From Bacteroidaceae bacterium (lineage in GTDB: Bacteria > Bacteroidota > Bacteroidia > Bacteroidales > Bacteroidaceae): 40,154 nt of DNA. Each line of letters starts with the position of its first letter. Positions within the stretch are counted from its first letter, which is position 1. Shown here piece after piece: positions 1 to 7,318 of the stretch. The stretch covers positions 1 through 40,154 of the forward strand of contig JABUUE010000003.1 in the NCBI GenBank assembly GCA_021443335.1, in the 5' to 3' direction. Below the pieces are notes generated by a model. The model had not been told where the DNA came from and ran no database searches. It saw only the letters and a list, made by a program, of their open reading frames with translations. The position numbers and the translations under genes were made by a program.

Positions 1-19
1 ATTGGCATCTTACCTTCCC

Positions 20-54
20 TTTTGTAACGAAAGATGTTATCTATCGTTACAAAA
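20..54. repeat. Inverted repeat / hairpin downstream of the GH32 gene
   Basis: Perfect 11-bp arms (TTTTGTAACGA and TCGTTACAAAA) separated by 13 nt, lying 64 bp past the stop codon of the minus-strand GH32 gene. It may terminate that gene, but on the minus strand it is not followed by a T-tract, so an operator for a gene beyond the window edge is equally possible. Confidence 0.4.
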
Positions 55-117
55 TGAAACTTAATATGCTCAATAAAAACTCTCAAAAATGCCTCAAGCT
101 AATTTATAGAACCCACC

Positions 118-1935
118 TTATTTAATGTCGTAGATATTTATCTTTCCTTTGGCCTTTCCTTCCGCCTCTATGCTGATATTAGTGTAAGGCTCTGTTGGGA
201 AGACAAGGTTTGTCATGGCGAAACGACCTTCACCTTCGAAGACCTCAATTGAACTGCGGTCGATGAACAGCTTCAAGGATACTGATTTTGTCATGGCTTT
301 TGGCTGAAGGAGTGGGGCAGAAGTAACTGCAGGGAAGTCGGCCGAGAAATCTACTATTCCACTCTTGCGACGGTCCATAGAGAATGTTTTGGCAGCTGTG
401 TCGTAAACCATAACAACCTTCTCGCCCTTAGTGTTGCTCAAAGTGATAGTGAGTTTTTTCGCCGAAACGATAGATGCGTCAAGGTCTATCTCGCAAAGTC
501 CATCTGCAGGGAGAGTGTAAGCAGAGATGTTCTTGCCTACATTGAAATTTTTGTTGACAAGTGTCTCACCGCGGAGAGAGTAAACTTCCGGCGCTGGCTT
601 TACTCCAACATAAAGTTCCTTGTCATCGCCAACGAACAGGTCGAGCTCGCGAGGAAGACTGTTGGCAGAGCGGAACTGCAGTGTAGGAACGATAGTGGCA
701 TACTGCCAGTTGCTCATCCAGGCAATAACAGTCTTTCTGTTGTCAGGAGTGTTTGACCATGACACTGTAGCATAATGGTCTTTGCCATAATCCATCCACT
801 TCTCTGTCTCAGGTTTTGAATCGCAAGTGAATGTCTTGCCATCCCAGTTGCCAACAAAATACTGTGTTGCGCTGCCGCCGAAAGGACCTCCGGGATTGAT
901 GTTTACGATGAGCATCCACTTGCTCTCGCCCTTTGTGCCGCGAACAGGCAGCTTCATCATGTCGGGACATTCCCATACGCCACCCTTGTTGCCATGGTTG
1001 CCGAAAGCGGAAACCTTCTTCCAGTTCTTAAGGTCTTTTGATGTGTAGAACCAAACTTCGTATGTTAGGGCTGAAACGAGATAGAGGTTCCATTCCTTCG
1101 TTTCTTCGTTCCAATAAAGGTTTGGGTCGCGGCACTCGTTATTGCTTGCAATTACAGGATTGCCGTTGTATGTCTGGAATGTCTTACCATTGTCATTGCT
1201 ATAAGCCATACTCTGGAACTGTGCCTCTGTGCGGCCGCAATCAGCAGAAGTGAAAAAAGCAACGACGGCATCTTTCCCAAAGCCAGCAGTGTTTTCCTTG
1301 TCAACAACGCAAGAGCCAGAGAAGATTGTGCCAAAACCGTTAGCATCAATTGCTAAAGGCTCATGCTTCCAATGAATAAGGTCTGTGGAGGTAGAATGTG
1401 CCCAAGACATATTTCCCCATACAGAGCCGTAAGCATTGTACTGATAGTAGAGATGCCAAACACCATCCTTATAGAACTGTCCATTAGGATCGTTCATCCA
1501 TCCGTATTCAGGTGTATGGTGGAAGGATGGACGATACTTCTCAACATTCTTTGTGTCGAAACTATCGCTTGTCTTTGTCTCTTTTGTCCACAAGCATTTC
1601 TCGGCAGGAGTAACAGTGTTGCGGTCGGCGAGTACATGAACGAAGAAAACCACATTCTTACCTTTGTAGGCCGACACATCCATTGGCACGTAGTAGTCAA
1701 TCTTGTCGAACGCAAGTTTCACCCTACGTGAAAGTTCAGTGTTGTTGTTGACAACCACACGGAGATCAGACTCGGGCGCAGACTCCTGAACAGGAAGAAG
1801 CACGTACTTCTTTTCTGTGTCAATCTTGATGAGGCCTGCAACACGGTTTAGTACCTGCACCTTCACTTCTTGTGCCGAGACAGCAAGGCTCATGAGGAAC
1901 GCGAGAAGTGATAAAATAATTTTTTGTTTTCCCAT
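118..1935 (-). CDS. GH32 family fructan hydrolase (levanase/inulinase type), periplasmic
   Basis: Hydrolyses fructose polymers or sucrose-type bonds with retention. A signal peptide (MGKQKIILSLLAFLMSLAVSA) ends at about residue 21 without a lipobox, so the protein is probably periplasmic or secreted rather than a surface lipoprotein. A small N-terminal beta domain (about 22-135) precedes the five-bladed propeller. The three GH32 acidic motifs are present: WMNDPNG (nucleophile Asp148), ECRDP (Asp270) and WECPD (acid/base Glu322). The C-terminal beta-sandwich, including the typical IDRSSIEVFEGEG stretch, is complete, and 605 residues is normal for Bacteroidota enzymes. It is transcribed divergently from the regulator at 2307, its likely controller. 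No SusC/SusD or fructokinase lies next to it. Exo- versus endo-action and levan versus inulin preference cannot be told from the sequence. Confidence 0.93.
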   Translation of the reverse strand: MGKQKIILSLLAFLMSLAVSAQEVKVQVLNRVAGLIKIDTEKKYVLLPVQESAPESDLRVVVNNNTELSRRVKLAFDKIDYYVPMDVSAYKGKNVVFFVHVLADRNTVTPAEKCLWTKETKTSDSFDTKNVEKYRPSFHHTPEYGWMNDPNGQFYKDGVWHLYYQYNAYGSVWGNMSWAHSTSTDLIHWKHEPLAIDANGFGTIFSGSCVVDKENTAGFGKDAVVAFFTSADCGRTEAQFQSMAYSNDNGKTFQTYNGNPVIASNNECRDPNLYWNEETKEWNLYLVSALTYEVWFYTSKDLKNWKKVSAFGNHGNKGGVWECPDMMKLPVRGTKGESKWMLIVNINPGGPFGGSATQYFVGNWDGKTFTCDSKPETEKWMDYGKDHYATVSWSNTPDNRKTVIAWMSNWQYATIVPTLQFRSANSLPRELDLFVGDDKELYVGVKPAPEVYSLRGETLVNKNFNVGKNISAYTLPADGLCEIDLDASIVSAKKLTITLSNTKGEKVVMVYDTAAKTFSMDRRKSGIVDFSADFPAVTSAPLLQPKAMTKSVSLKLFIDRSSIEVFEGEGRFAMTNLVFPTEPYTNISIEAEGKAKGKINIYDIK

Positions 1936-2125
1936 TTTGTTAGTTATTAATAATTGATTGTTGTTTCTTAAGCAATAGTAAGCAATGCTAAAATGTGTTA
2001 TCCCGAAACAATCTCTTACCTTTCAAACTAACATCAGTGGAAAATAATAATTCCTTAAAATTTTGAAGAACTAAAAACAATAATAACCTAATATTAACCT
2101 AAAATCTTCGCATCTTTTACGATTG

Positions 2126-2133
2126 CAAAAGTA
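2126..2133 (-). promoter_or_regulatory. Candidate -7 element for the GH32 gene
   Basis: Minus-strand TACTTTTG fits the Bacteroidota -7 consensus TAnnTTTG. No good TTTG lies at the -33 distance, so control by an activator is plausible. The implied 5' leader is about 185 nt. Confidence 0.4.
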
Positions 2134-2185
2134 TCTTATAATTGATTTATTTGGTTTAAAATTAATGACAATTGTTTGAAATTTA

Positions 2186-2198
2186 TCGACAATGTCGA
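2186..2198. promoter_or_regulatory. Candidate operator between the divergent GH32 and regulator genes
   Basis: Inverted repeat TCGAC-AAT-GTCGA in the AT-rich divergent intergenic region, about 60-70 bp upstream of both candidate -7 elements. The position suits a site shared by both promoters. Binding by the adjacent AraC-domain regulator is inference. Confidence 0.35.
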
Positions 2199-2259
2199 AA
2201 AATTGTAAGAAATGAAACATTTTTTATACCAAAACAGGGCTTTTTTGTTTAAAAATATA

Positions 2260-2267
2260 TACTTTTG
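2260..2267 (+). promoter_or_regulatory. Candidate -7 element for the PBP-AraC regulator
   Basis: TACTTTTG matches TAnnTTTG, with a start of transcription expected about 30-35 nt before the ATG at 2307. No well-spaced -33 TTTG was found. Confidence 0.5.
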
Positions 2268-2306
2268 CCGAAGAAAAACTCTTTTATTTTAGGCCAATAA
2301 TCAAAA

Positions 2307-3857
2307 ATGTACCGATTAATACATACTCTTTCATTAATATTTTTACTCTTATTTGCTTCTTGTGCAAACAGTCCCAAATATAATATAGGTGTGTCGCAGT
2401 GCAGCGAGGACGACTGGCGAAAACTCCTAAACACAGAAATTCAGAGGGAGGCGCGCTTTCAGGGTGATATGGCAGTAGAGGTGCTTTCGGCTAACGACAA
2501 CAGCCAGCAGCAAATCAAGGATATTGAGAAATTCATAAGCGATGGGAAGGACCTTATTATTGTTGCTCCAAATGTAGCAGAGGATGTACGCCCTGTCATT
2601 GAAAAGGCTTACGACAAGGGAATACCCGTTATTCTCATTGACCGCCGTACATCTGGGAACAAATATTCAGCGTTTATCGGTGCCGATAACCACCTTATTG
2701 GTGAACAGATTGCCGATTTTATAAGGATGAAAAGCAAGAGTAAGTCTGTTAATATTATTGAATTACGTGGTTTGAAGGGCTCGTCGCCAGACGTTGGTCG
2801 GCATGAAGGCTTCGTGAAAAAGAATCTTCATCCACTTGCTTCCGTCCATGCAAACTGGAATGAGGATGACGCTTATAATGCTATGGACTCGCTCCTCAAG
2901 ATTTATCCACATATCGACTATGTTTATGCTCACAATGACCGTATGGCTCTCGGTGCATACAAGGCTATAAAGAGGGCTGGACGTGAGAAGGAGATTGGAA
3001 TAATTGGTGTTGATGCGTTGCTGTTAGATGGTGGTGGTGTGGATTTAGTTATGCAGAAGAAACTGATTGCATCGTTTATTTATCCTACTGGTGGCAGTGA
3101 GGCCATTATTCTCGCAAAACAGATTTTACAAGGAGAGAAGTATAGAAAAGAGATAGAACTTCCCTCAGCACTTGTTGACGTTAACAATGCGCGGGTAATG
3201 AAACTACAATATCGCACAATGTGCCAGCAAGACGAGAAGTACAAGAAATTAGAAACACTCACGGACAATCAGTTGGATAAGATTAATCGTCAAGAGTTTC
3301 TTTTGGGAGGTTTTATCCTTCTTGTCTTCCTTTGTGGCATTGCGATTTTGACACTAATAAAACTCAATAGAGAAAAGGCAAACATGAACGACTTGATGAT
3401 GTCGCAGATTAAAAGTCTTGTTTCGCAGACTACGTCGGCACTCCCTGTAATTCCTGAGGTGATTGAAGAAACTGTAGAAAACAAGATAGAAGAAAACAAG
3501 ACAGAGGAATATAAGACAGAGGAATATAAGACGGACATAAAACTCTTGAATCGTATTTCGGAAATCATCAACAAACATATCAGCGACCCTGATTTCTCAA
3601 TAAACGATATTGCTGATGAATTGTGTCTTTCGCGTGTGCAACTATACCGTCGTATCAAAGCTATGAGTGGAGCTAACTTGACTGAACTTATACGAAACGC
3701 GCGTCTTGAACGAGCGCGTGACATACTTGCGAATGCAACTACAACTAAGTCTATCAGTGAGGTGGCTTACGAGGTGGGGTTCTCGTCTCCAAGTTATTTC
3801 ACAAAATGTTTCAAGGACTATTTCGGAATCAGTCCTTCTGCCGTTGATAAAATATAA
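2307..3857 (+). CDS. Transmembrane sugar-sensing regulator: periplasmic-binding domain fused to AraC DNA-binding domain
   Basis: Predicted one-component membrane regulator. The N-terminus is a hydrophobic signal/anchor with a lipobox-like Cys19 (LLFASCA). Residues about 25-290 form a type I periplasmic-binding (ribose/LacI-like) domain, with the family motifs IPVILIDRR, AFIGADN and YVYAHNDRMALGAYKAI. One membrane helix follows (about 331-352), then a charged linker (about 353-410) containing a 15-bp tandem duplication (EEYKT repeats). An AraC/XylS two-helix-turn-helix domain ends the protein (about 411-516; DFSINDIADELCLSRVQLYRRIK and SISEVAYEVGFSSPSYFTKCFKD). The design resembles the hybrid two-component fructan sensor BT1754 of B. 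thetaiotaomicron, but histidine kinase and receiver domains are missing. Divergence from the GH32 gene suggests a fructose or fructan signal; this is inferred from context. Confidence 0.88.
   Translation: MYRLIHTLSLIFLLLFASCANSPKYNIGVSQCSEDDWRKLLNTEIQREARFQGDMAVEVLSANDNSQQQIKDIEKFISDGKDLIIVAPNVAEDVRPVIEKAYDKGIPVILIDRRTSGNKYSAFIGADNHLIGEQIADFIRMKSKSKSVNIIELRGLKGSSPDVGRHEGFVKKNLHPLASVHANWNEDDAYNAMDSLLKIYPHIDYVYAHNDRMALGAYKAIKRAGREKEIGIIGVDALLLDGGGVDLVMQKKLIASFIYPTGGSEAIILAKQILQGEKYRKEIELPSALVDVNNARVMKLQYRTMCQQDEKYKKLETLTDNQLDKINRQEFLLGGFILLVFLCGIAILTLIKLNREKANMNDLMMSQIKSLVSQTTSALPVIPEVIEETVENKIEENKTEEYKTEEYKTDIKLLNRISEIINKHISDPDFSINDIADELCLSRVQLYRRIKAMSGANLTELIRNARLERARDILANATTTKSISEVAYEVGFSSPSYFTKCFKDYFGISPSAVDKI
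3498..3527 (+). repeat. 15-bp tandem duplication inside the regulator's linker
   Basis: Two exact copies of AAGACAGAGGAATAT in frame add five residues per copy to the charged linker between the membrane helix and the AraC domain. A third, degraded copy follows. Copy number may vary between strains without breaking the frame. Confidence 0.7.
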
Positions 3858-3940
3858 AAATGATATGTTCTTGCTCCGGAATGCGGCAAAACTGAGCGTG
3901 AGGGAACTCTCCCAAAATCATATAAAAACATATAAATATT

Positions 3941-4549
3941 ATGAAAGTACTTCTTATAAACGGTAGCTCCCGACATAAGGGCAACACCTTTATTGCTTTA
4001 AGTGAAGTGGCAAAAACTCTTAACGATTGTGGAATAGAAACTGATATTGAGTGGATTGGAAACAAGGCGATGCAAGGCTGTGTGGCTTGCTACTCTTGCA
4101 AAGACCAAGGTCATTGCGTATTTCGCGATGAAGTAATGACGCGAATTGAGAAGAAGGTGGAAGCCTGTGACGGAATTGTTGTCGGTTCACCCGTATATTA
4201 CGCTGGTCCTAACGGCTCTCTTTGTGCATTTCTTGACCGTCTGTTTATGAGTCACGGCAAGTATCTGCAGTTTAAGCCTGCTGCCGCAGTGGCAGTGTGC
4301 AGACGAGGTGGTGCAAGTGCAACATTCGACAGACTGAACAAGTATTTTACAATAATGAATATGCCAGTGGTATCTTCACAATATTGGAACAGCGTTCACG
4401 GTCGTAACATTGGTGAAGCGGAGCAAGACGCAGAGGGCTTGCAGACAATGCGAACTCTCGCAAGAAACATGGCGTGGATGATTAAAAATCTCAAGGGCAC
4501 AGAAATGCCTGAGAAGGAAGAGCTTATCAAAACACACTTTATTAGATAA
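3941..4549 (+). CDS. NAD(P)H-dependent flavodoxin-fold oxidoreductase
   Basis: FMN-binding reductase of the NADPH-dependent FMN reductase/flavodoxin superfamily, cytoplasmic. The N-terminal MKVLLINGSSRHKGNT is the phosphate-binding loop. A CxxCxxC-like stretch (MQGCVACYSCKDQGHC, residues about 46-60) is typical of the subgroup related to iron-sulfur flavoproteins, and VVGSPVYYAGPNG binds the flavin. At 202 residues it is full length. It starts 83 bp after the regulator on the same strand and could be read through from it. It converges on the GH67N-like gene across a shared terminator. Its physiological electron acceptor cannot be inferred; a link to the carbohydrate genes is doubtful. Confidence 0.85.
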   Translation: MKVLLINGSSRHKGNTFIALSEVAKTLNDCGIETDIEWIGNKAMQGCVACYSCKDQGHCVFRDEVMTRIEKKVEACDGIVVGSPVYYAGPNGSLCAFLDRLFMSHGKYLQFKPAAAVAVCRRGGASATFDRLNKYFTIMNMPVVSSQYWNSVHGRNIGEAEQDAEGLQTMRTLARNMAWMIKNLKGTEMPEKEELIKTHFIR

Positions 4550-4552
4550 ACA

Positions 4553-4588
4553 AATTCCCCCGAACTCTCTAAAAGGTTCGGGGGAATT
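4553..4588. terminator. Bidirectional intrinsic terminator
   Basis: Perfect 13-bp stem (AATTCCCCCGAAC / GTTCGGGGGAATT) with a 10-nt loop between convergent genes, flanked by AT-rich sequence. It serves the oxidoreductase on the plus strand and the GH67N-like gene on the minus strand. Confidence 0.85.
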
Positions 4589-4591
4589 GAA

Positions 4592-7318
4592 TTATTTCAT
4601 AAACAGCCAATCGACTTCGACACCTGCTCCAGCAAGTCCACAGTCGCGTGGCTTTATTTCTTTGTCGGTTGTAAATCCTATCACGGCAATAATTCCCTTC
4701 GGCAGATGTATTGTGTGCTGACCAGCAGGAAGATGGTAGGAGTGGATATTTGCCATTGGCATTCCTGACATGGCGAGTGCGTGGGTGAGAACAGGCTCTG
4801 CCTGTCCAAAAAGATTTCCTGTGGCGTCAATCTCCAATTTTGGTGGTGAAGCAAACTTGTTCTGGTCATCAATGAAGAATGCTACCAACATCTGAACAGG
4901 CTTTTCGCTCGTAAACTCCACAACACCACCGTTAATTCTTGTGGTGTCGCGATTCATGACAAGTGCATCAAGACCAACAAGTTCTGCTGCAAGGGTGTCA
5001 ACCGCTTCATCGCGCTTCTCAAAGAGTTTCGCTCCTTTTTCAAGTTTTACAGTCTTATACACCGCACCATTATTGTCTTTCGCAGTCAGTGATACCCCTT
5101 CAACTGTTGGTTTAGGGACATCAACAGGTTTGGTTACAGATGTTTTATTGCCAGATTTCTTGTTTGTAGTCGTAGTTTCTTCAACTGTTGGAACGATGGC
5201 TGGTGCCTGTAGTTTCGCGATGTTCTCTTCAAGCGCTGCAAGTTCTCCTTCATATACGGGCAGCATCTCTTCCCATGTCTTGAACTTTCCGTTGTCGCCA
5301 CCGACAGGGATGCGCCTTTGAGAGGTCTGCATTGAATTGGCGTAAAGATAGGTATCTTTTGTAAGGTCAACAAGTTTTTTGTACTCGTCATTGCTCTTTC
5401 TTAAAAGGTTTGCTGCTTTGGGCAGATAAGCAATGTCTTTCGTCCATTTGTAATACAACGCCTGCTCGGCAGCCAACACCTTCAAACGGAATGAGAGAGC
5501 AAACGAATGATAGCAGTGCATGTCATTCTGCAAACGACAGAACTCATCGATATTCTTTGTTACTTTGACACCGTCAATTGCCTTTACTGCCTTCTCTCCA
5601 TGAGCGGCACATTGCTCGATGATGTCAAGTGGTAGTTCGCCATCATGTTTTTCTCCTTTTATTTCCTTCTCTACATACTCTATGAGTTTCTCACCCTCGG
5701 GACCGCAACTCTCATAGAATCCAGGATAGATTGTGTATTTGTAAGGGTTAACGAGTTGGGCAATCTTCATGCCGAGAAGCAGACACTGGCGATTGCCTTC
5801 AGTGATACCAAAGCGACGCAAGAGCTTCGGCGCAATCTCACCGCTCTCGTCGTAGGCTTCAATGATTTTTGCTGCGTCCTGCTCAGAACATCCATAGAAG
5901 TCCTGAATATACTGAATCCAATGCTTGGAATCGTCACCGCGGTCTGCCTTCCATGAGTATCGACCCCATTCGTCAAACCAGATACGGTCGCGGAACATCT
6001 GGCTTAATCTTATCATATTGCTTTCGTCGGTCACAATGCCTGTCGACTGTTTTGTCACCTTGTCAGCAGTGTAAGGCCAGTCCCAGTAAGAAGCCTGCGG
6101 ATAGAGATGTAAGCCGTTAGCATTATGTACATTATGCATAGCGTGGACAGTCTTGTTGACAAAAGCAGGAGAAGCCCAACGCCATGGTTCAAGATTGGCG
6201 AGAATATGAACATTACTGATATGTATTGGAGCGGCGGCGGCAAGTTGTCTGTGTGTCTCTGCCCATGGTCCACGAGGTTCATAGGTGGTTAGCGACTCTC
6301 CTGTATATTTCGACATTGTATAAATGTTTGGATAGTATGGCAGAGATTCCTTGAGTACGAGAGGTCCATCGGTGTCGTGGCTACGAAGGATGATTGCTGG
6401 ACGCTCTTCTGACCCGCGTGCCTTCAAGCCGTCTAACACACCTGGAATAATTGTCTCCTTCATCCATTCCACATCGTCGTCAATAGTAGCCATCGCCTCT
6501 CCAAGACAAACGAGAAAACCAACATTTGGATATTCCTCAACAAACTTGGCTATGCTCTTGCGGGTGTAGTCTGCAATAAGTGGTGTGATAGGTCTGTTTC
6601 TATCTTGGGTTGATAGGCCGTGATGTTCAGCAAAAGGCTTTGAAAGGATAATGTTGTAAAACATCTGGTAGATGCGAATGCCTCTGCGCTGCGCCTCGTT
6701 TGTTATGAATGAGAACATATCGCGATTTTGCTTTAACTGCTCCTCACTAACCTCAACGGCATAAGGGTAGTCGTCAAGTTTTACGAGTGACGCAAAAGGA
6801 TGACCATTCCACAAATATACGGAGTTCATGTTTGCGGCAGCAAGCATATCAAGGTAGTTTATCCAAAGCGACTTGTCGTAAAACCAAGGGAAAGATTCTT
6901 TTGTATAAGGATATTCATACACTTTACGACCAGGGAGATATCCAACCTTTTGAACACCAAGACAGGCACCACGAAGCTTCATCTCCGGAGCATCGGTCAT
7001 GGTTTCAGGAATATCCAGATTGCCGTTGTCGCGATAATATTCGAGCAGACGATTAACGCCATAGATGCAACCCGAACCAGAAGATATTATACTTATGGTC
7101 TTGCCCTTCCTTTTTAATATAAAGGCTTCGTTTTCCGCACATTCCGGATTCTTCTCCTTTGTGGTAATGATAATCTTGAAGTTATATCCTTTGTCGGAGA
7201 TTGACGATAGTCGTTGCGCAGCATATTCTGCCTGCGGATTATTTTTGGGGACAGTAATCTTTGCCTCTGCGCCTATCGCAAATGCAGCAATAATAAGGGT
7301 TAGTAGGAAGTTTTTCAT
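4592..7318 (-). CDS. Putative glycoside hydrolase with GH67N/GH20b-like N-terminal domain, secreted
   Basis: A 908-residue exported protein (signal peptide to about residue 19). Residues about 20-110 resemble the small alpha/beta domain found before GH67 alpha-glucuronidase and GH20 barrels (QAEYAAQRL; GSGCIYGVNRLLEYY; DAPEMKLRGACLG). A probable TIM barrel follows (about 115-480): WINYLDMLAAANMNSVYLWNGHP, QRRGIRIYQMFYNI, VGFLVCLGEA with Glu274, and ILANLEPWRWASP with Glu377 as possible catalytic acids. A helical region (about 490-690) and a beta-rich C-terminus (about 720-908) complete it. I do not recognise a characterised family over the full length; alpha-glucuronidase is only the nearest fold-level guess. 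Its start overlaps the GH78 stop by 4 bp (ATGA), so it is the last gene of the transporter-rhamnosidase operon, which suggests a uronic- or rhamnose-containing glycan. Confidence 0.75.
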   Translation of the reverse strand: MKNFLLTLIIAAFAIGAEAKITVPKNNPQAEYAAQRLSSISDKGYNFKIIITTKEKNPECAENEAFILKRKGKTISIISSGSGCIYGVNRLLEYYRDNGNLDIPETMTDAPEMKLRGACLGVQKVGYLPGRKVYEYPYTKESFPWFYDKSLWINYLDMLAAANMNSVYLWNGHPFASLVKLDDYPYAVEVSEEQLKQNRDMFSFITNEAQRRGIRIYQMFYNIILSKPFAEHHGLSTQDRNRPITPLIADYTRKSIAKFVEEYPNVGFLVCLGEAMATIDDDVEWMKETIIPGVLDGLKARGSEERPAIILRSHDTDGPLVLKESLPYYPNIYTMSKYTGESLTTYEPRGPWAETHRQLAAAAPIHISNVHILANLEPWRWASPAFVNKTVHAMHNVHNANGLHLYPQASYWDWPYTADKVTKQSTGIVTDESNMIRLSQMFRDRIWFDEWGRYSWKADRGDDSKHWIQYIQDFYGCSEQDAAKIIEAYDESGEIAPKLLRRFGITEGNRQCLLLGMKIAQLVNPYKYTIYPGFYESCGPEGEKLIEYVEKEIKGEKHDGELPLDIIEQCAAHGEKAVKAIDGVKVTKNIDEFCRLQNDMHCYHSFALSFRLKVLAAEQALYYKWTKDIAYLPKAANLLRKSNDEYKKLVDLTKDTYLYANSMQTSQRRIPVGGDNGKFKTWEEMLPVYEGELAALEENIAKLQAPAIVPTVEETTTTNKKSGNKTSVTKPVDVPKPTVEGVSLTAKDNNGAVYKTVKLEKGAKLFEKRDEAVDTLAAELVGLDALVMNRDTTRINGGVVEFTSEKPVQMLVAFFIDDQNKFASPPKLEIDATGNLFGQAEPVLTHALAMSGMPMANIHSYHLPAGQHTIHLPKGIIAVIGFTTDKEIKPRDCGLAGAGVEVDWLFMK

